Under the pieces are notes generated by a model. That model had not been told where the DNA came from and searched no databases. It saw only the letters and a program-made list of their open reading frames with translations. The position numbers and the translations under genes are program-made. A stretch of DNA of 64,000 nucleotides from Thermoleophilales bacterium (GTDB lineage: Bacteria > Actinomycetota > Thermoleophilia > Solirubrobacterales > 70-9), in NCBI GenBank assembly GCA_020636955.1, contig JACJWY010000011.1, forward strand, positions 27,729 to 91,728. The letters are read 5' to 3'. This document shows positions 33,974 to 43,724 of the stretch, piece after piece. The stretch's first letter is position 1, and each line of letters begins with the position of its first letter.

Positions 33974-35523
33974 TGAGGAAGGGTGCCCTCAAGAAGAAGC
34001 AGCGGCAACTCGAGGAGCTGCATATCGACCGTCGCGAGGCGCTCGGTGAACTGGTCCTCGGGATGTACGTGCAGAACACCTGGGATGACGATCTGCTGGC
34101 CCGCGGGTCGGCCGAAGTGGTCGAGGTCGAGACCGAGCTCAAGGAGCTGATGGCCGGCAACGAACCCGAGGGACCATCCGCCACCGAGAAGGACTTCCCG
34201 GTTACTGGCGAGCACCGGCTCCCGACCGGCGAGCACGATTATCCGGCAACCGGTGAATACACCGCGGAACATGCGGTTCCGGCGACCGGGGAATACACGG
34301 CCGAGCACTCTCTGCCAGAGTCGGCCGAACAGGAGTATCCGGTGACCGGCGAGCATCCGGTGACCGGCGAGCATCCGGTTTCCGGCGAGTTCACCGCCGA
34401 GCATTCGCTGCCTGAATCCGCCGAATACACAGCCGAACACGAGCTTCCGGCAGCCGCGGCAGATCAACCGAAGCTGAGTCGGGCCGAGAAGAAAGCCGCG
34501 AAAAAGGAAAAGAAGGAACGGGAGCGCCAGGAGAAGGCGGAAGCAAAGGCCACGCCCGCCGCCCCGCCGGCAACCCCTTCAGCCACCGCCCCCACTCCGT
34601 CGGCTTCCGCCCCGACTCCCTCCGCGACCGCCCCTGTTCCTTCGGCGACTGCGCCCGCCCCTTCTGCGCCCGCCCCTTCCGAAGCCGTCCCCGCACCGGC
34701 GCCCGCAGCCCCGAAGGTCGCCGCCGGGGAGACCGGGGCCGACGAGCCATCCGAGAAACCTGCCGGCAAGAAGCCGATCGACGTTCCGCCACCGCCAGCC
34801 GCCCCCGAGCCGGAACCGACCGATCCGCTCGATGTGCTCGAAAAGCAGATCACCGAGAGCGAAACGAGAGCAAAGTCCGCTTTGGAGGCCGCCAAGGCTT
34901 CCCAGAAAGCCGACGCGCGGACCGAACTCACGGCGATCACGAGGGACGTCGAATCGGGGCGGACCGAGCTCGATGAATCGCTGGGCAAGGCCGCCGCCGC
35001 GATAGCCGCCGCCGAAGAGCGCGCTTCCCAGGCCGAGGCCAGGCTCGAACGCGAGACCGCGGCAGGCCGGGAAGCCGCCGCGGAGTGGGTGCGCGGCCAG
35101 GCAGCCGAAATCGAAGCCGACGCCGCTCTCGCCGCCGAGCTGGGCGAGGATCAGAACCCGTCGACTGGCTCCGGCGAGCCCGATCCGGTGCTCAGCGCGC
35201 GGGTTACCTCGCTCGAGGCCGAACTGGCCGCCGAGAAGGCTGCCAAGGAAGAGGCCCTGACCAAGGCCGCGGCCCGCCTGAAGGAAATCGAGGAAAGCGC
35301 CAAACTCGCGGAAGCCAGAGTTGAAGTGGCCGAAGCCGCCGCAGCCGAAGCCTCGAACCAGGCCCGCATCCAGGCCGCCGCGACCCCTTCCGCCGACGAC
35401 AAGGGCGCGACCGAGGCCGAAGCAAGGGAAGCCGCGGTCACCTGGCTGCGAGGCCAGATCCCGGCCCTGCGACAGGAAATTGCCAAGTCCGGTGAATCCG
35501 AAAAGGATTCGGGAGCCAGCTGA
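33973..35523 (+). CDS. repetitive and coiled-coil protein of unknown function
   Basis: A 516-residue soluble protein in clear zones. Residues 1-60 are a charged helical start (MRKGALKKKQRQLEELHIDR). Residues about 70-155 hold many short repeats around TGEH, TGEY and TAEH with SLPESAE. Residues about 165-185 are Lys/Glu-rich. Residues about 190-265 are Pro/Ala/Ser/Thr-rich. Residues about 280-510 are Ala/Glu/Arg-rich with coiled-coil character and two related WVRGQ/WLRGQ motifs. There is no signal peptide or membrane helix. The gene is coupled to the GT4 gene and to the small gene that follows. A scaffold or cell-envelope linker is conceivable, but nothing proves it. Confidence 0.75.
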   Translation: MRKGALKKKQRQLEELHIDRREALGELVLGMYVQNTWDDDLLARGSAEVVEVETELKELMAGNEPEGPSATEKDFPVTGEHRLPTGEHDYPATGEYTAEHAVPATGEYTAEHSLPESAEQEYPVTGEHPVTGEHPVSGEFTAEHSLPESAEYTAEHELPAAAADQPKLSRAEKKAAKKEKKERERQEKAEAKATPAAPPATPSATAPTPSASAPTPSATAPVPSATAPAPSAPAPSEAVPAPAPAAPKVAAGETGADEPSEKPAGKKPIDVPPPPAAPEPEPTDPLDVLEKQITESETRAKSALEAAKASQKADARTELTAITRDVESGRTELDESLGKAAAAIAAAEERASQAEARLERETAAGREAAAEWVRGQAAEIEADAALAAELGEDQNPSTGSGEPDPVLSARVTSLEAELAAEKAAKEEALTKAAARLKEIEESAKLAEARVEVAEAAAAEASNQARIQAAATPSADDKGATEAEAREAAVTWLRGQIPALRQEIAKSGESEKDSGAS

Positions 35524-35810
35524 TGGGACTCTTCAGCCGGAGTGGACAAACCGGGCGCGAGCGACGAGCCATGCAGGACCACCTGCGGGAGCTCGATGAC
35601 ATGCGCCGCAGCAACCTCGGCGATCTCGGTCAGATGACGCTCGAGATGGCCGCCGAGGGACGATTTGACCGGAGCCGGCTTTCGCAGCAGGCGGCCGAGG
35701 TGGCAAAGATCGACCGGGAAGCGGACCTGATCGCCCGCGGGCTCGAGGAGGGGCTGACCCTCCAGGAACTCGAAGACCTGGCACGAGGCGACGGGGCAAC
35801 TTCCGGCTAG
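35523..35810 (+). CDS. small helical protein, probable partner of the preceding gene
   Basis: A 95-residue charged helical protein beginning MGLFSRSGQTGRERRAMQDH. It contains GDLGQMTLEMAAEGRFD and ends with a short acidic helix. Its start overlaps the stop of the coiled-coil gene (TGATG), which strongly suggests coupled expression. No known family is recognised. It contains no cysteine and no membrane segment. Confidence 0.65.
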   Translation: MGLFSRSGQTGRERRAMQDHLRELDDMRRSNLGDLGQMTLEMAAEGRFDRSRLSQQAAEVAKIDREADLIARGLEEGLTLQELEDLARGDGATSG

Positions 35811-35831
35811 ATGCGAAACCGGTACTGACGA

Positions 35832-37292
35832 TTGCCGGCCAGCTCCGAAGAGCCGGACCTCGGGAACCATGACCTGACCGTTGTGGGCGGCGGCGCCGCC
35901 GGACTCTGGGCGGCTCTCTGCGCAGCAGAGGAAGGAGGCTCGGTCTGCCTCGTATCCCGCAAGCCACTGGCCGAAAGCGCCAGCTTCCACGCCCAGGGCG
36001 GGCTGGCCGCCTCGCTGGATCCGGCCGACTCACCGGATCAGCATTTCGAGGACACGGTGAACGCCGGCCGCAATCTCTGCCGGACCTCCGCGGTGAGGGT
36101 TCTCGTCGACGAGGCCCCGGCCATCGTCGACGACCTGGTCAGGCGAGGAATGAACTTCGACCGGCACGGGGACGGCCCGCTGTCGCTTGCTCTCGAAGGC
36201 GGTCACAGCCACCGGCGGATCATCCATTCCGGGGGCAGCCAGACCGGCCGCGAGATCACCTCCGCCCTCGCCCACCTGGTCGCGGGCAACGAGTCGATCA
36301 CCGTTCTGGAAGAAACCTCGGCGGTGGCCCTGGCCAGCGACGGCAACCGCTGCCACGGAGTGTTCACTGATCGCGGCAGGATCACCAGTGCCGCCACGCT
36401 GATGGCAAGTGGTGGCGCCGCGGCGCTCTGGCGCCGCACATCAAACCCCTGGGGTGCGATCGGCGCCGGACCGGTGCTTGCCTCTGCCGCCGGCGCGGAG
36501 CTGGCCGATCTCGAGTTCTGCCAGTTCCACCCCACCTGCCTTTCGGCTCCCGGGACCGCCTTTGACGGTGCCCTGATCACCGAAGCGATCCGGGGTGAAG
36601 GCGCCATTCTGGTGGATCTCGACGGCAACCGCTTCACCGATGAGCTCGCGCCCAGGGATGACGTTACGGCGGCGATCCTTGTCCAAATCGAAAAGCAGGA
36701 TGGCCGGGAGGTCCGGCTCGATCTGACCTCGATCGACCCCGGCCGTTTTCCCAGTGCCTTCGAGTTGCTGGAGAGGGCCGGATTCGATCCCGTCCGGGAG
36801 CCGGTCCCGATCTCCCCGGGGGCCCATTACATGATGGGCGGGATCTCGGTCGATCTCGACGGCCGGACCTCGCTGCCAGGCCTCTACGCGGCCGGCGAAT
36901 GCGCCTGCACCGGCCTGCACGGAGCAAACCGGCTGGCCTCGAACTCCCTGACCGAATGCTTCGTTTTTGGCCGACGCGCGGCGCTGACCAGCCTTGGTGA
37001 AGAGCCGGCGGGCCCGGCTTCAACTTCCGGTTGGAGGTTCGATCCGCCGCAGCCACCAACCCGGGAGGCGGTGTGGAAGTACGCCGGCCCGCTGCGGGAT
37101 GCGGAAGGCCTTTCCCACCTCGCGGATGACCCTTTTCCGCTGGCGAGGGCAATCGGCGGGACCGCCCTGGCCAGGGAAGAATCCCGCGGCGGACACCGCC
37201 GCACTGACTTCCGGGATACCGATCCCGCGCTCGATTTCACCCATCTGATCTACCGGCCCGATGGCAGCATCGAGCCCCGCCGCTGGGACTGA
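35832..37292 (+). CDS. nadB: L-aspartate oxidase
   Basis: A 486-residue FAD enzyme of the succinate dehydrogenase/fumarate reductase family. The dinucleotide-binding motif is VVGGGAAGLWAALCAAE, followed by SFHAQGGLAAS, GHSHRRIIH and EFCQFHPTC. The FAD-covering block is GAHYMMGGI and the C-terminal part has GLYAAGECACTGLHGANRLASNSL. It oxidises L-aspartate to iminoaspartate for NAD synthesis. It is slightly shorter than E. coli NadB because the C-terminal helical domain is reduced. The start is TTG 35832. NadA and NadC are not in the window. Confidence 0.9.
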   Translation: MPASSEEPDLGNHDLTVVGGGAAGLWAALCAAEEGGSVCLVSRKPLAESASFHAQGGLAASLDPADSPDQHFEDTVNAGRNLCRTSAVRVLVDEAPAIVDDLVRRGMNFDRHGDGPLSLALEGGHSHRRIIHSGGSQTGREITSALAHLVAGNESITVLEETSAVALASDGNRCHGVFTDRGRITSAATLMASGGAAALWRRTSNPWGAIGAGPVLASAAGAELADLEFCQFHPTCLSAPGTAFDGALITEAIRGEGAILVDLDGNRFTDELAPRDDVTAAILVQIEKQDGREVRLDLTSIDPGRFPSAFELLERAGFDPVREPVPISPGAHYMMGGISVDLDGRTSLPGLYAAGECACTGLHGANRLASNSLTECFVFGRRAALTSLGEEPAGPASTSGWRFDPPQPPTREAVWKYAGPLRDAEGLSHLADDPFPLARAIGGTALAREESRGGHRRTDFRDTDPALDFTHLIYRPDGSIEPRRWD

Positions 37293-37297
37293 ATCTG

Positions 37298-38842
37298 GTG
37301 GCGGAAGGATCCGGACCGCCGAACGGACCCGGTCGGCCGGAACACTCCGAACCGGACCCGATCGAAGTCCGGATCACCGCCGGCGCGGTCGCCTCGGCCT
37401 GTGAGGAGATGGGGGCCGTGCTGATCCGCTCGGCCCATTCGGCAAACATCAAGGAACGGCGGGACTGTTCGGCCGCGATCTTCAACCCGGCCGGGGAGAT
37501 GGTCATGCAGGCCGAGCACATTCCGGTGCACCTCGGATCGATGCCGGCCTCGGTGCGGGCGATCGTCGACAAACCTCATGTGCCTGGTGTTTCCTGGTTT
37601 CTGAACGACCCGTATTCCGGAGGGACTCACCTGCCGGACATCACCGTCGTCACCCCGGCTTTCGCCGAAGGCAGACTGATCGGCTTCGCGGCCAACCGGG
37701 CCCACCACGCCGATGTCGGCGGAGTCTTGCCCGGTTCGATGCCGGCCGACTCAACCACGATCGATGACGAGGGAGTGATAATTCCGCCGCGTATTCTCGA
37801 CGACGAGTCGATCCTCGAAGTTGTGACTCTGATGCGCCAGCCCGAGCAACGGCGGGCCGATCTGCGGGCCCAGTTGGCCGCCAACCGGACCGGAATCGCC
37901 CGGCTTCAGGCGATGGCCGCCACCCGGGGAGCCGACGCCCTGGAGGGGGCGATGAACGACCTGATCTCCTATGCGGAGCGGCGAACCAGGACGGAGATCG
38001 AACGGATCCCTGACGGCAGCTACCGGGCATCCGATGTTCTCGAGGCACGCAGCGGGGACATCGGTTTGAGGCTGGAAGTGACCGTGGCCGGCGACCGGAT
38101 CCGCTTTGATTTCACCGGAACCTCCGGCCCCGATCAAGGCAACCTGAACTGCCCCAGGTCGGTGACCGAGTCGGCCTGCCTTTTCGCGATCCGGGTGCTC
38201 ACCGACCCGGACATCCCCTCCAGCGCGGGGGCCTGGCGGCCGGTCGAGGTGGTGGTGCCGGAAGGCTGCCTGCTCAGCGCGGTCTCACCGAGCGCCGTGG
38301 TGGCCGGAAACGTCGAAACCTCATCCCGGGTGGCCGACCTCTGCCTCAGCGCCTTCGGCCTGGCCCAGGGGCAGGGCACGATGAACAACCTGACTCTGGG
38401 CAGCGGCTCGTTCACCTATTACGAAACGCTCGGCGGAGGCCAGGCCGCTTCATTGGAAGCCGACGGACCGTCGGCGGTCCATGTGGCGATGTCGAACACG
38501 CTGAACACCCCGATCGAGGCCATGGAAGCGGAATTTCCGCTCCGGACCGGCGAGTATTCGATCCGGCGGGGCAGCGGCGGAAAGGGCCGGCATGACGGTG
38601 GTGACGGGCTCGTCCGCGAGATCGTCGCGACCGAACCAATGGATTTCGCCCTTCTGACCGAACGTCGCCGGCATGCCCCCGCCGGGGCCGATGGCGGGGA
38701 CCCGGGCCAGCCGGGCCGGAACCTGAAGATCCGCGAGGACGGGAGCCGCGAAGACCTGGAACCGAAGTCAACCGGCCGGCTCGACCCCGGCGACCGTTTG
38801 CGAATCGAGACCCCGGGCGGTGGTGGCTATGGCAGCCCCTGA
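37298..38842 (+). CDS. hyuB: hydantoinase B / 5-oxoprolinase subunit family protein
   Basis: A 514-residue HyuB family protein. Typical features are the start DPIEVRITAGAVASACEEMG, RDCSAAIFNPAGEMVMQAEHIPVHLG split across 50-75, DPYSGGTHLPDITVV, and HHADVGGVLPGSMPA. The Gly-rich GSGGKGRHDGGDGLVRE and PGGGGYG lie at the end. It normally pairs with HyuA to hydrolyse a cyclic amide (hydantoin or 5-oxoproline type) with ATP. The GTG start lies 5 bp after nadB. It overlaps hyuA by 14 bp. Confidence 0.9.
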   Translation: MAEGSGPPNGPGRPEHSEPDPIEVRITAGAVASACEEMGAVLIRSAHSANIKERRDCSAAIFNPAGEMVMQAEHIPVHLGSMPASVRAIVDKPHVPGVSWFLNDPYSGGTHLPDITVVTPAFAEGRLIGFAANRAHHADVGGVLPGSMPADSTTIDDEGVIIPPRILDDESILEVVTLMRQPEQRRADLRAQLAANRTGIARLQAMAATRGADALEGAMNDLISYAERRTRTEIERIPDGSYRASDVLEARSGDIGLRLEVTVAGDRIRFDFTGTSGPDQGNLNCPRSVTESACLFAIRVLTDPDIPSSAGAWRPVEVVVPEGCLLSAVSPSAVVAGNVETSSRVADLCLSAFGLAQGQGTMNNLTLGSGSFTYYETLGGGQAASLEADGPSAVHVAMSNTLNTPIEAMEAEFPLRTGEYSIRRGSGGKGRHDGGDGLVREIVATEPMDFALLTERRRHAPAGADGGDPGQPGRNLKIREDGSREDLEPKSTGRLDPGDRLRIETPGGGGYGSP

Positions 38843-40713
38843 ACCGGGAGCGATCCTCGGCGTTGACGTCGGCGGCACCTTCACCGACGCGGTCCTGATC
38901 GCGGCCGGAGGGATCTTCACGGGAAAGTCCCCTTCGACCCCCGAAGACCAGTCGGCCGGAGTCGTCGAGGCGGTCCGGCAGGTCCTCGGCAAGGCCGGGA
39001 TGGAAGCCGGGGAAGTCGGGCATTTCGCCCACGGAATGACCGTCGCCACCAACGCTCTGCTCGAATCGAAGGGAGCGAAGACCGCTCTTGTCGCCACCCG
39101 GGGATTCACCGACCTGATCGAGATCGGCCGACAGGACCGGGCCTCCCTGTACCGCCTCCAGGCGGCCCACCCACCGCCGCTGGTGCCGCCGGAGCGAAGG
39201 GTCGCCGTCGACGAGAGAAACGGTCCCGAGGGGGTGATCCGTGAACTTGAACCAGCCGAGAGCGAGAGAGTCGCGGAGGAGATCGAAGCACTGGGAGTCG
39301 AGTCGGTGGCCGTCTGCCTTCTTCACTCCTACCGGTTCCCGGAAAATGAAAAGCAGATCGGAGAGGCGATCGGCCGGCGGCTCGGTCCGTCAGTCCACAT
39401 TTCCCTTTCGCATGATGTGGTCGGAACCTTCCGGGAATACGAAAGGGCGGCGACCACCGAAATCGACGCCGCCCTCTCCCCGCTTCTGGCCGGGTACCTG
39501 GAACGGCTGGCCCGCCGCTCGGCCGGTCTGGGCCTGCCCGAGCCGGAGATCATGCAGTCGAGCGGCGGCGTGGCCGGACTGGATGAGGTATCCGCTCACG
39601 CGGCCGTAGCGGTGCTTTCAGGACCGGCGGGCGGGGCCGCGGCAGCTTCGATGGTCGCCGGTCAGTCGGGTGAGGAAAACCTGCTCTGCTTCGACATGGG
39701 TGGCACCTCCTGTGACGTCTGCGCAGTCGAAGGCGGCCGGGTGCACGAAACCGCGTCGAAGAAGATCGCCGGCCGGCCGATCGCCCTGCCGATGGTCGAC
39801 ATCGACACGGTGGGAGCCGGAGGAGGATCAATCGCCTGGTGCGACAGCGGCGGGGCCCTCAGAGTCGGGCCCGAGTCGGCCGGGGCCAGCCCGGGACCGG
39901 CCTGTTACGGCCTCGGCGGCATCCGGCCGACCGTGACCGATGCGAACCTCGCCCTGGGGAGGCTTGCCGCCGGTGACGAGCTGGCCGGCGGCATCGAGCT
40001 CGATCTTGAGTTGGCCCTCCAGGCGATCGGTGAACTCGCCGCAGAGCTCGGTGTGTCAACCGAAGAATGTGCCGGGGGGATCATCCGGGTGGCGAACTCG
40101 GAGATGGTCCGGGCGCTCCGGGTGGTCACGGTGCAGCGCGGTCTCGATCCTCGCGATTTCACCCTGCTTGCCTATGGCGGAGCCGGGCCGCTCCACGCGG
40201 CGGGAGTGGCCGGGGAGCTCGGCATCACCTCGATCCTGGTGCCCGTGACAGGCGGAGTTTTCCAGCGCGCTCCGGACTGTGCCGCAGATCATCGTCGCGA
40301 GCAAGTCCAGACCGTGCTTGCAGCCGAGCATGATCTCGACGACCAGGAAACCTTGATCGAGCTGATCAGCGAGGCCGACCAGACAGGCTGGGACGTCGCT
40401 ACGGCAGCCAGTCCTTCGAGCTCACGGTCAACGACGATTCAGCCGATCCGGCCCAGCTGCGCGAAGTTGTTCGAGGCCGCTCACGAAGACCAGGTGATGC
40501 AGATACTCAGATCCCTCGGCGCCGATCGAACTGGTTACCGTCCGCCGGCGCTTCATCGAGTCCGGGCCCGGACTGGCCGCGGCTCCGGCACCGGATCAGT
40601 ACCTCGAAGGTCCCGCCCGGCTCGACCTCGGAGAGGCGACCGTCTGGGTCCCGGAGGGCTGGAAGCTGACCGGTGCGCAGGGTGGCCTGCTTCGCATGTT
40701 TCGTGAACTCTGA
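38829..40713 (+). pseudogene. hyuA: hydantoinase A / 5-oxoprolinase subunit, frameshifted
   Basis: The frame is intact from ATG 38829 to about 40258 and encodes the HyuA actin-like ATPase fold: GVDVGGTFTDAVL, HGMTVATNALLE, CFDMGGTSCDV, GAGGGSIAW and GGAGPLHA. After VPVTGGVF the DNA still encodes SAL and GLC, but in shifted frames. Further pieces (YGSQSFELTV, then LFEAAHEDQ, then RYSDPSAPIELVTVRRRF through to MFREL) lie in three different frames. The last frame ends at TGA 40711-40713, the natural end of the family. At least four to six small indels lie in 40258-40505. Either the gene is decaying or the consensus here is poor. Confidence 0.85.
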
Positions 40714-40890
40714 GTACCTCGATGCGGACAACTACGTAATTTTCGGCACGAGGACTTGAATTTCGCCGGTCCGCTCTGTAAAGTTCCAACTCCTTACGGG
40801 GTCCGCGGCAGCCAGTCATGCCTCCTCTCGCCCCATAAAGGTCTTGAGCAGTACCTGTCCGTAGCAACCTCGACCCCTGACTGAATACCT

Positions 40891-41478
40891 ATGCCAATTG
40901 CGTTCAAGGAATGGGCTGTAACCGTGCGAGCCCTCGCCGAAGGCGAACAGCTTCTCACCCTCCGAAAGGGAGGCATCCGTGAGGAGAACAAGCACTTCGA
41001 ACTCGAGCACGACCGCTTCTTCCTCTACCCCACCTTTGATCACCAGCACAACGATCTCGTGCGTGCCTCCCATCATCCGGAGCTGGACCGTGCCCTCGAG
41101 GAGGGCGTCTGGCCGGACGAGGAGCCGCCGGCCCGTGCTCTCCTCCAGGATGGCGGGATCCCTCAGCCCGACCGGGTCCGGATCCGTGCCTGGGCCGAAG
41201 TGGCAGAAGACATCACGATCGAGGATCCCCGCATCGTCGATGCCCTCTCCCCCTTCTACATCTGGACCAACGACTACGCCCACAAGCGCCTCAACTGGAA
41301 GCCGCGGCATCCGCTGCATCTGGTGCTGCTCAGGGTCCACCGCATCCCGCGTCCGGTAACCGTCCGGGTCCGCGAGGAATACCACGGCTGCCGTTCCTGG
41401 GTCGAGATCGACCGCGACCTGCCCTTCGAGGGCACCCCCGGTCATGTCGGACGAGGAATTCCAGTTCGCGACCAGTGA
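40891..41478 (+). CDS. DUF1802 family protein
   Basis: A 195-residue soluble protein. It matches the DUF1802 pattern: FKEWAVTVRALAEGEQLLTL, RKGGIREENKHFELEHDRFF split over residues 26-46, LYPTFDHQH, then a second half beginning RIRAWAEVAEDITIEDP and containing SPFYIWTNDYAHKRL. The function of the family is unknown. It stands alone between a damaged hyuA and a terminator. The 177 bp before it (40714-40890) hold no gene, but two TAA-rich A+T patches may be its promoter. Confidence 0.85.
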   Translation: MPIAFKEWAVTVRALAEGEQLLTLRKGGIREENKHFELEHDRFFLYPTFDHQHNDLVRASHHPELDRALEEGVWPDEEPPARALLQDGGIPQPDRVRIRAWAEVAEDITIEDPRIVDALSPFYIWTNDYAHKRLNWKPRHPLHLVLLRVHRIPRPVTVRVREEYHGCRSWVEIDRDLPFEGTPGHVGRGIPVRDQ

Positions 41479-41551
41479 GATCCGTTCGATCTGCACCGGT
41501 GACCGCGAACCCGCTCTGGTCTAGAGTCGGCTCGAAGTTCCGTTTCATGGG

Positions 41552-41577
41552 AAAGGCCCGCTCAGGCGGGCCTTTTT
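41552..41577 (+). terminator. intrinsic terminator after the DUF1802 gene
   Basis: A perfect 10-bp stem (41552-41561 with 41566-41575, aaaggcccgc and its complement), a 4-nt loop (tcag), then a short T run. It is a classical rho-independent terminator on the plus strand. Its A/T-flanked stem could also act from the other side. Confidence 0.85.
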
Positions 41578-41597
41578 CATTGCAATAGGCTGCGCCG

Positions 41598-42394
41598 GTG
41601 ACGTGGATCGAGACCACATCCCTGACCTTCACCGCCCGGCACGAGGACGCCGATCTGGCTTCGCCGAGGGATCTGCTCCGACCGGCAGGGACCAGCCTGA
41701 AGCTCGAAGACCGCTTCGAGGTGGTGCCGGGCGACATCTCGATCGTGATTCACCCGTCGCCGATCTGGCTCACCGCCGCGCACCCATTCCTGCCCTTCGT
41801 CCGTTACGCCGCCGCCCCGGCCGGCCGCCGCTACCTGGCCGGCTGGCCGTGCGCTCGAGTTCATGTGCTGGGCGAAGCGATGGAGAAACGGGCGGCGAAG
41901 ACCTCGGCCGAAGCCCTGCCGGGACCGCCGAGCGCCTTTACACCCAGATCGTGCTCGCGGCCAACAACGAGCGGATCCCGCCACCGTGGACCCCGATGCG
42001 CTTCTACCGTTACCTGAGCTGGGCCTGGCTGGTCGAAGGTGGTGCCCAGCATTTCGCCCGGCAGGTCGACTTCTTCCGGGCCGCGGTGATCCGCCGGCTC
42101 CGGGAAGGCCGGCGACCGAGTTTTCCGCCCTCACGGCGTGACGCGATCATCCTCGGCGGCACGATCTTCGACCTGCTTGAGGATTACCGCGGCGGCGGCG
42201 CCTGCGAACTGCTGATCGGCCGCCTGCGCCGCGACGGACCGATCGCCAACCTCGAAGTCGCCTTCGACCTCCGGATCAGGGAAGTCGAAGAAATGTGGCG
42301 CGACTATCTCAGGGACCTGGCCAGGCCCCAGCCCGACGCGACCTCGCTGCCCTCGCCGGAGGAGCTGCTCGGTCCGCTCGAGCCGGAGCCCTGA
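41598..42394 (+). pseudogene. unrecognised protein gene broken by a frameshift
   Basis: GTG 41598 opens a frame (TWIETTSLTFTARHEDADL ... RYLAGWPCARVHVLGEAMEK) that loses coding sense near 41900-41925. Coding continues in another frame (ERLYTQIVLAANNERIPPPW, FYRYLSWAWLVEGGAQHFA, then LGGTIFDLLEDY and VEEMWRDYLRDL) to TGA 42392-42394. Joined, the two give about 265 residues of a soluble protein. A single base gain or loss explains the break. The family is not recognised. It lies in the same 3-kb zone as two other frameshifted genes. Confidence 0.7.
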
Positions 42395-42405
42395 GCCGGC
42401 AGGCG

Positions 42406-43559
42406 CTACTTGCGCTTGCCGGACTTGGACTTCTTCTTGATGATCTTCGGGACGCTCACCTTCCTGACGGTGGTGAACGAAACGCCGGAGGCATCAGTCA
42501 GTTTGACCTTGATGGTCACTTTCCTTGCCTTGTTCCTGGCAGCGATCGGGAAGGTGAGCCGCTTGGTTCCCGGCTTCAGCGCCAGGGTGCAGAAAACCGG
42601 TCATGCCGCCCCCGGCGATGGTCGCCGCGACGTCGATATTTTCACCCGACCCCAGACCACGGTCGCCGTGCGCTTTTTCTTGCCCTTGCAGGTCACGCCA
42701 ACGGAGACCACATTGGCGTAGCCACGTTGCTGGCAAGCGGCTTCGCCCGCAGTCAGCTGGTAGAGCGCCCACGGCAGGTTGGCGTTGATCACGCGTACCG
42801 CTTACCAGCAGTGGCCGAGGCTGGCAGAACTAACCAGGCGTCAGGCGCGCTGGTGACGATCCGGTAGGTGCCGGTCAGGACGCCGGCCAGATGATGCCAT
42901 AAATCCGATCGCGGACGAGGTCTGGTTCGGAGTCCGGAAGAACATCGTCGTTGAAATGATCGGGCCGTCGATACCCGTTATTCGATCAAGTGGCACCAGC
43001 ACACCGTGGGGTGTTGTTCCAGTAAGTCAGGTAGTCGACGCCGCGAACGTTGCGGGCCGAAGAGGTGGTCACGATCACGCACTGATCGGGTCGGCCGATG
43101 CCGGGCTCCGAAGGGATCGCCAGAAGCGCCTTGAGGCCGATGTATTCGGCGTCCCTCGGAGTCTGGAAGTTGGCGTTCTCGATGTTCTGGCCACGGGTGT
43201 GGAAGGTCTGCAGATCGATCGTGTTCCAGTGGGTGTTTGTCAGGGTGCCCTTATCGGAGCCATCCTTGTTGTAGCGGGGCAGATCCATCGGACCGCCTGG
43301 TTCAATGTAGGGAGTCACGTTGGCGTCATTCGGGACGGTCAGCTCGTAATCGCCCTGATCGTCGGTGACCGCGGAGAGCTTCGGAAACTCACGAACCTTG
43401 ATCGTGGCCCCGGGGATCGGCGTGTCCATGTAGTTGAAGACGAAAGCCTTGCCGCTGATCGTCACGGTCTTTGTGGCGGCCGATGCCGACTGGGCACCGA
43501 ACAGCATCATCAAGGCCAGGCCGAATGCGGCCAGCACACCAACGGTTCTCTTCAACATC
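42406..43559 (-). pseudogene. secreted carboxypeptidase-regulatory-like protein, frame-disrupted copy
   Basis: It starts at ATG 43559 after a good AGGAG, with a clear signal peptide (about 1-27, ending ASA). The frame is intact to about 42990: ATKTVTISGKAFVFNYMDTP, an IPGATIKVREFP core and WNTIDLQTF. The C-terminal half is recoverable only by changing frame several times: HGV, FNDDVLPDSEPDL, YGIIWPA, INANLPWALYQLTAGE, then LKPGTKRLTFPIAARNKARK to KKKSKSGKRK and TAG 42406-42408. Two paralogues at 43725 and 50469 confirm the intended sequence. It needs at least five indels between about 42590 and 42985. Confidence 0.8.
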
Positions 43560-43724
43560 GATCTCCTGCTTTCTCCAACCCGGCTCATTCCGGGATCGGT
43601 CAGTGGGTTCCAGAAAATACAACAGGTTGGACCAGCACAAAGTTGCGGCGCGGGACGATAAACCGGAATCCCGCCGGGCGACCGGGCCAGTCGGGAAGGG
43701 CGACCGGGCCGCCGAAGCCTGCCG

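Noticed and set aside
34200..34460. CRISPR-like direct repeats
   Set aside because: They lie in a coding frame, are short, vary by codon changes and have no spacers.
40261..40290. QRAPDC as a natural variant of the HyuA loop
   Set aside because: The DNA still encodes the expected SAL and GLC in neighbouring frames, which points to compensating indels.
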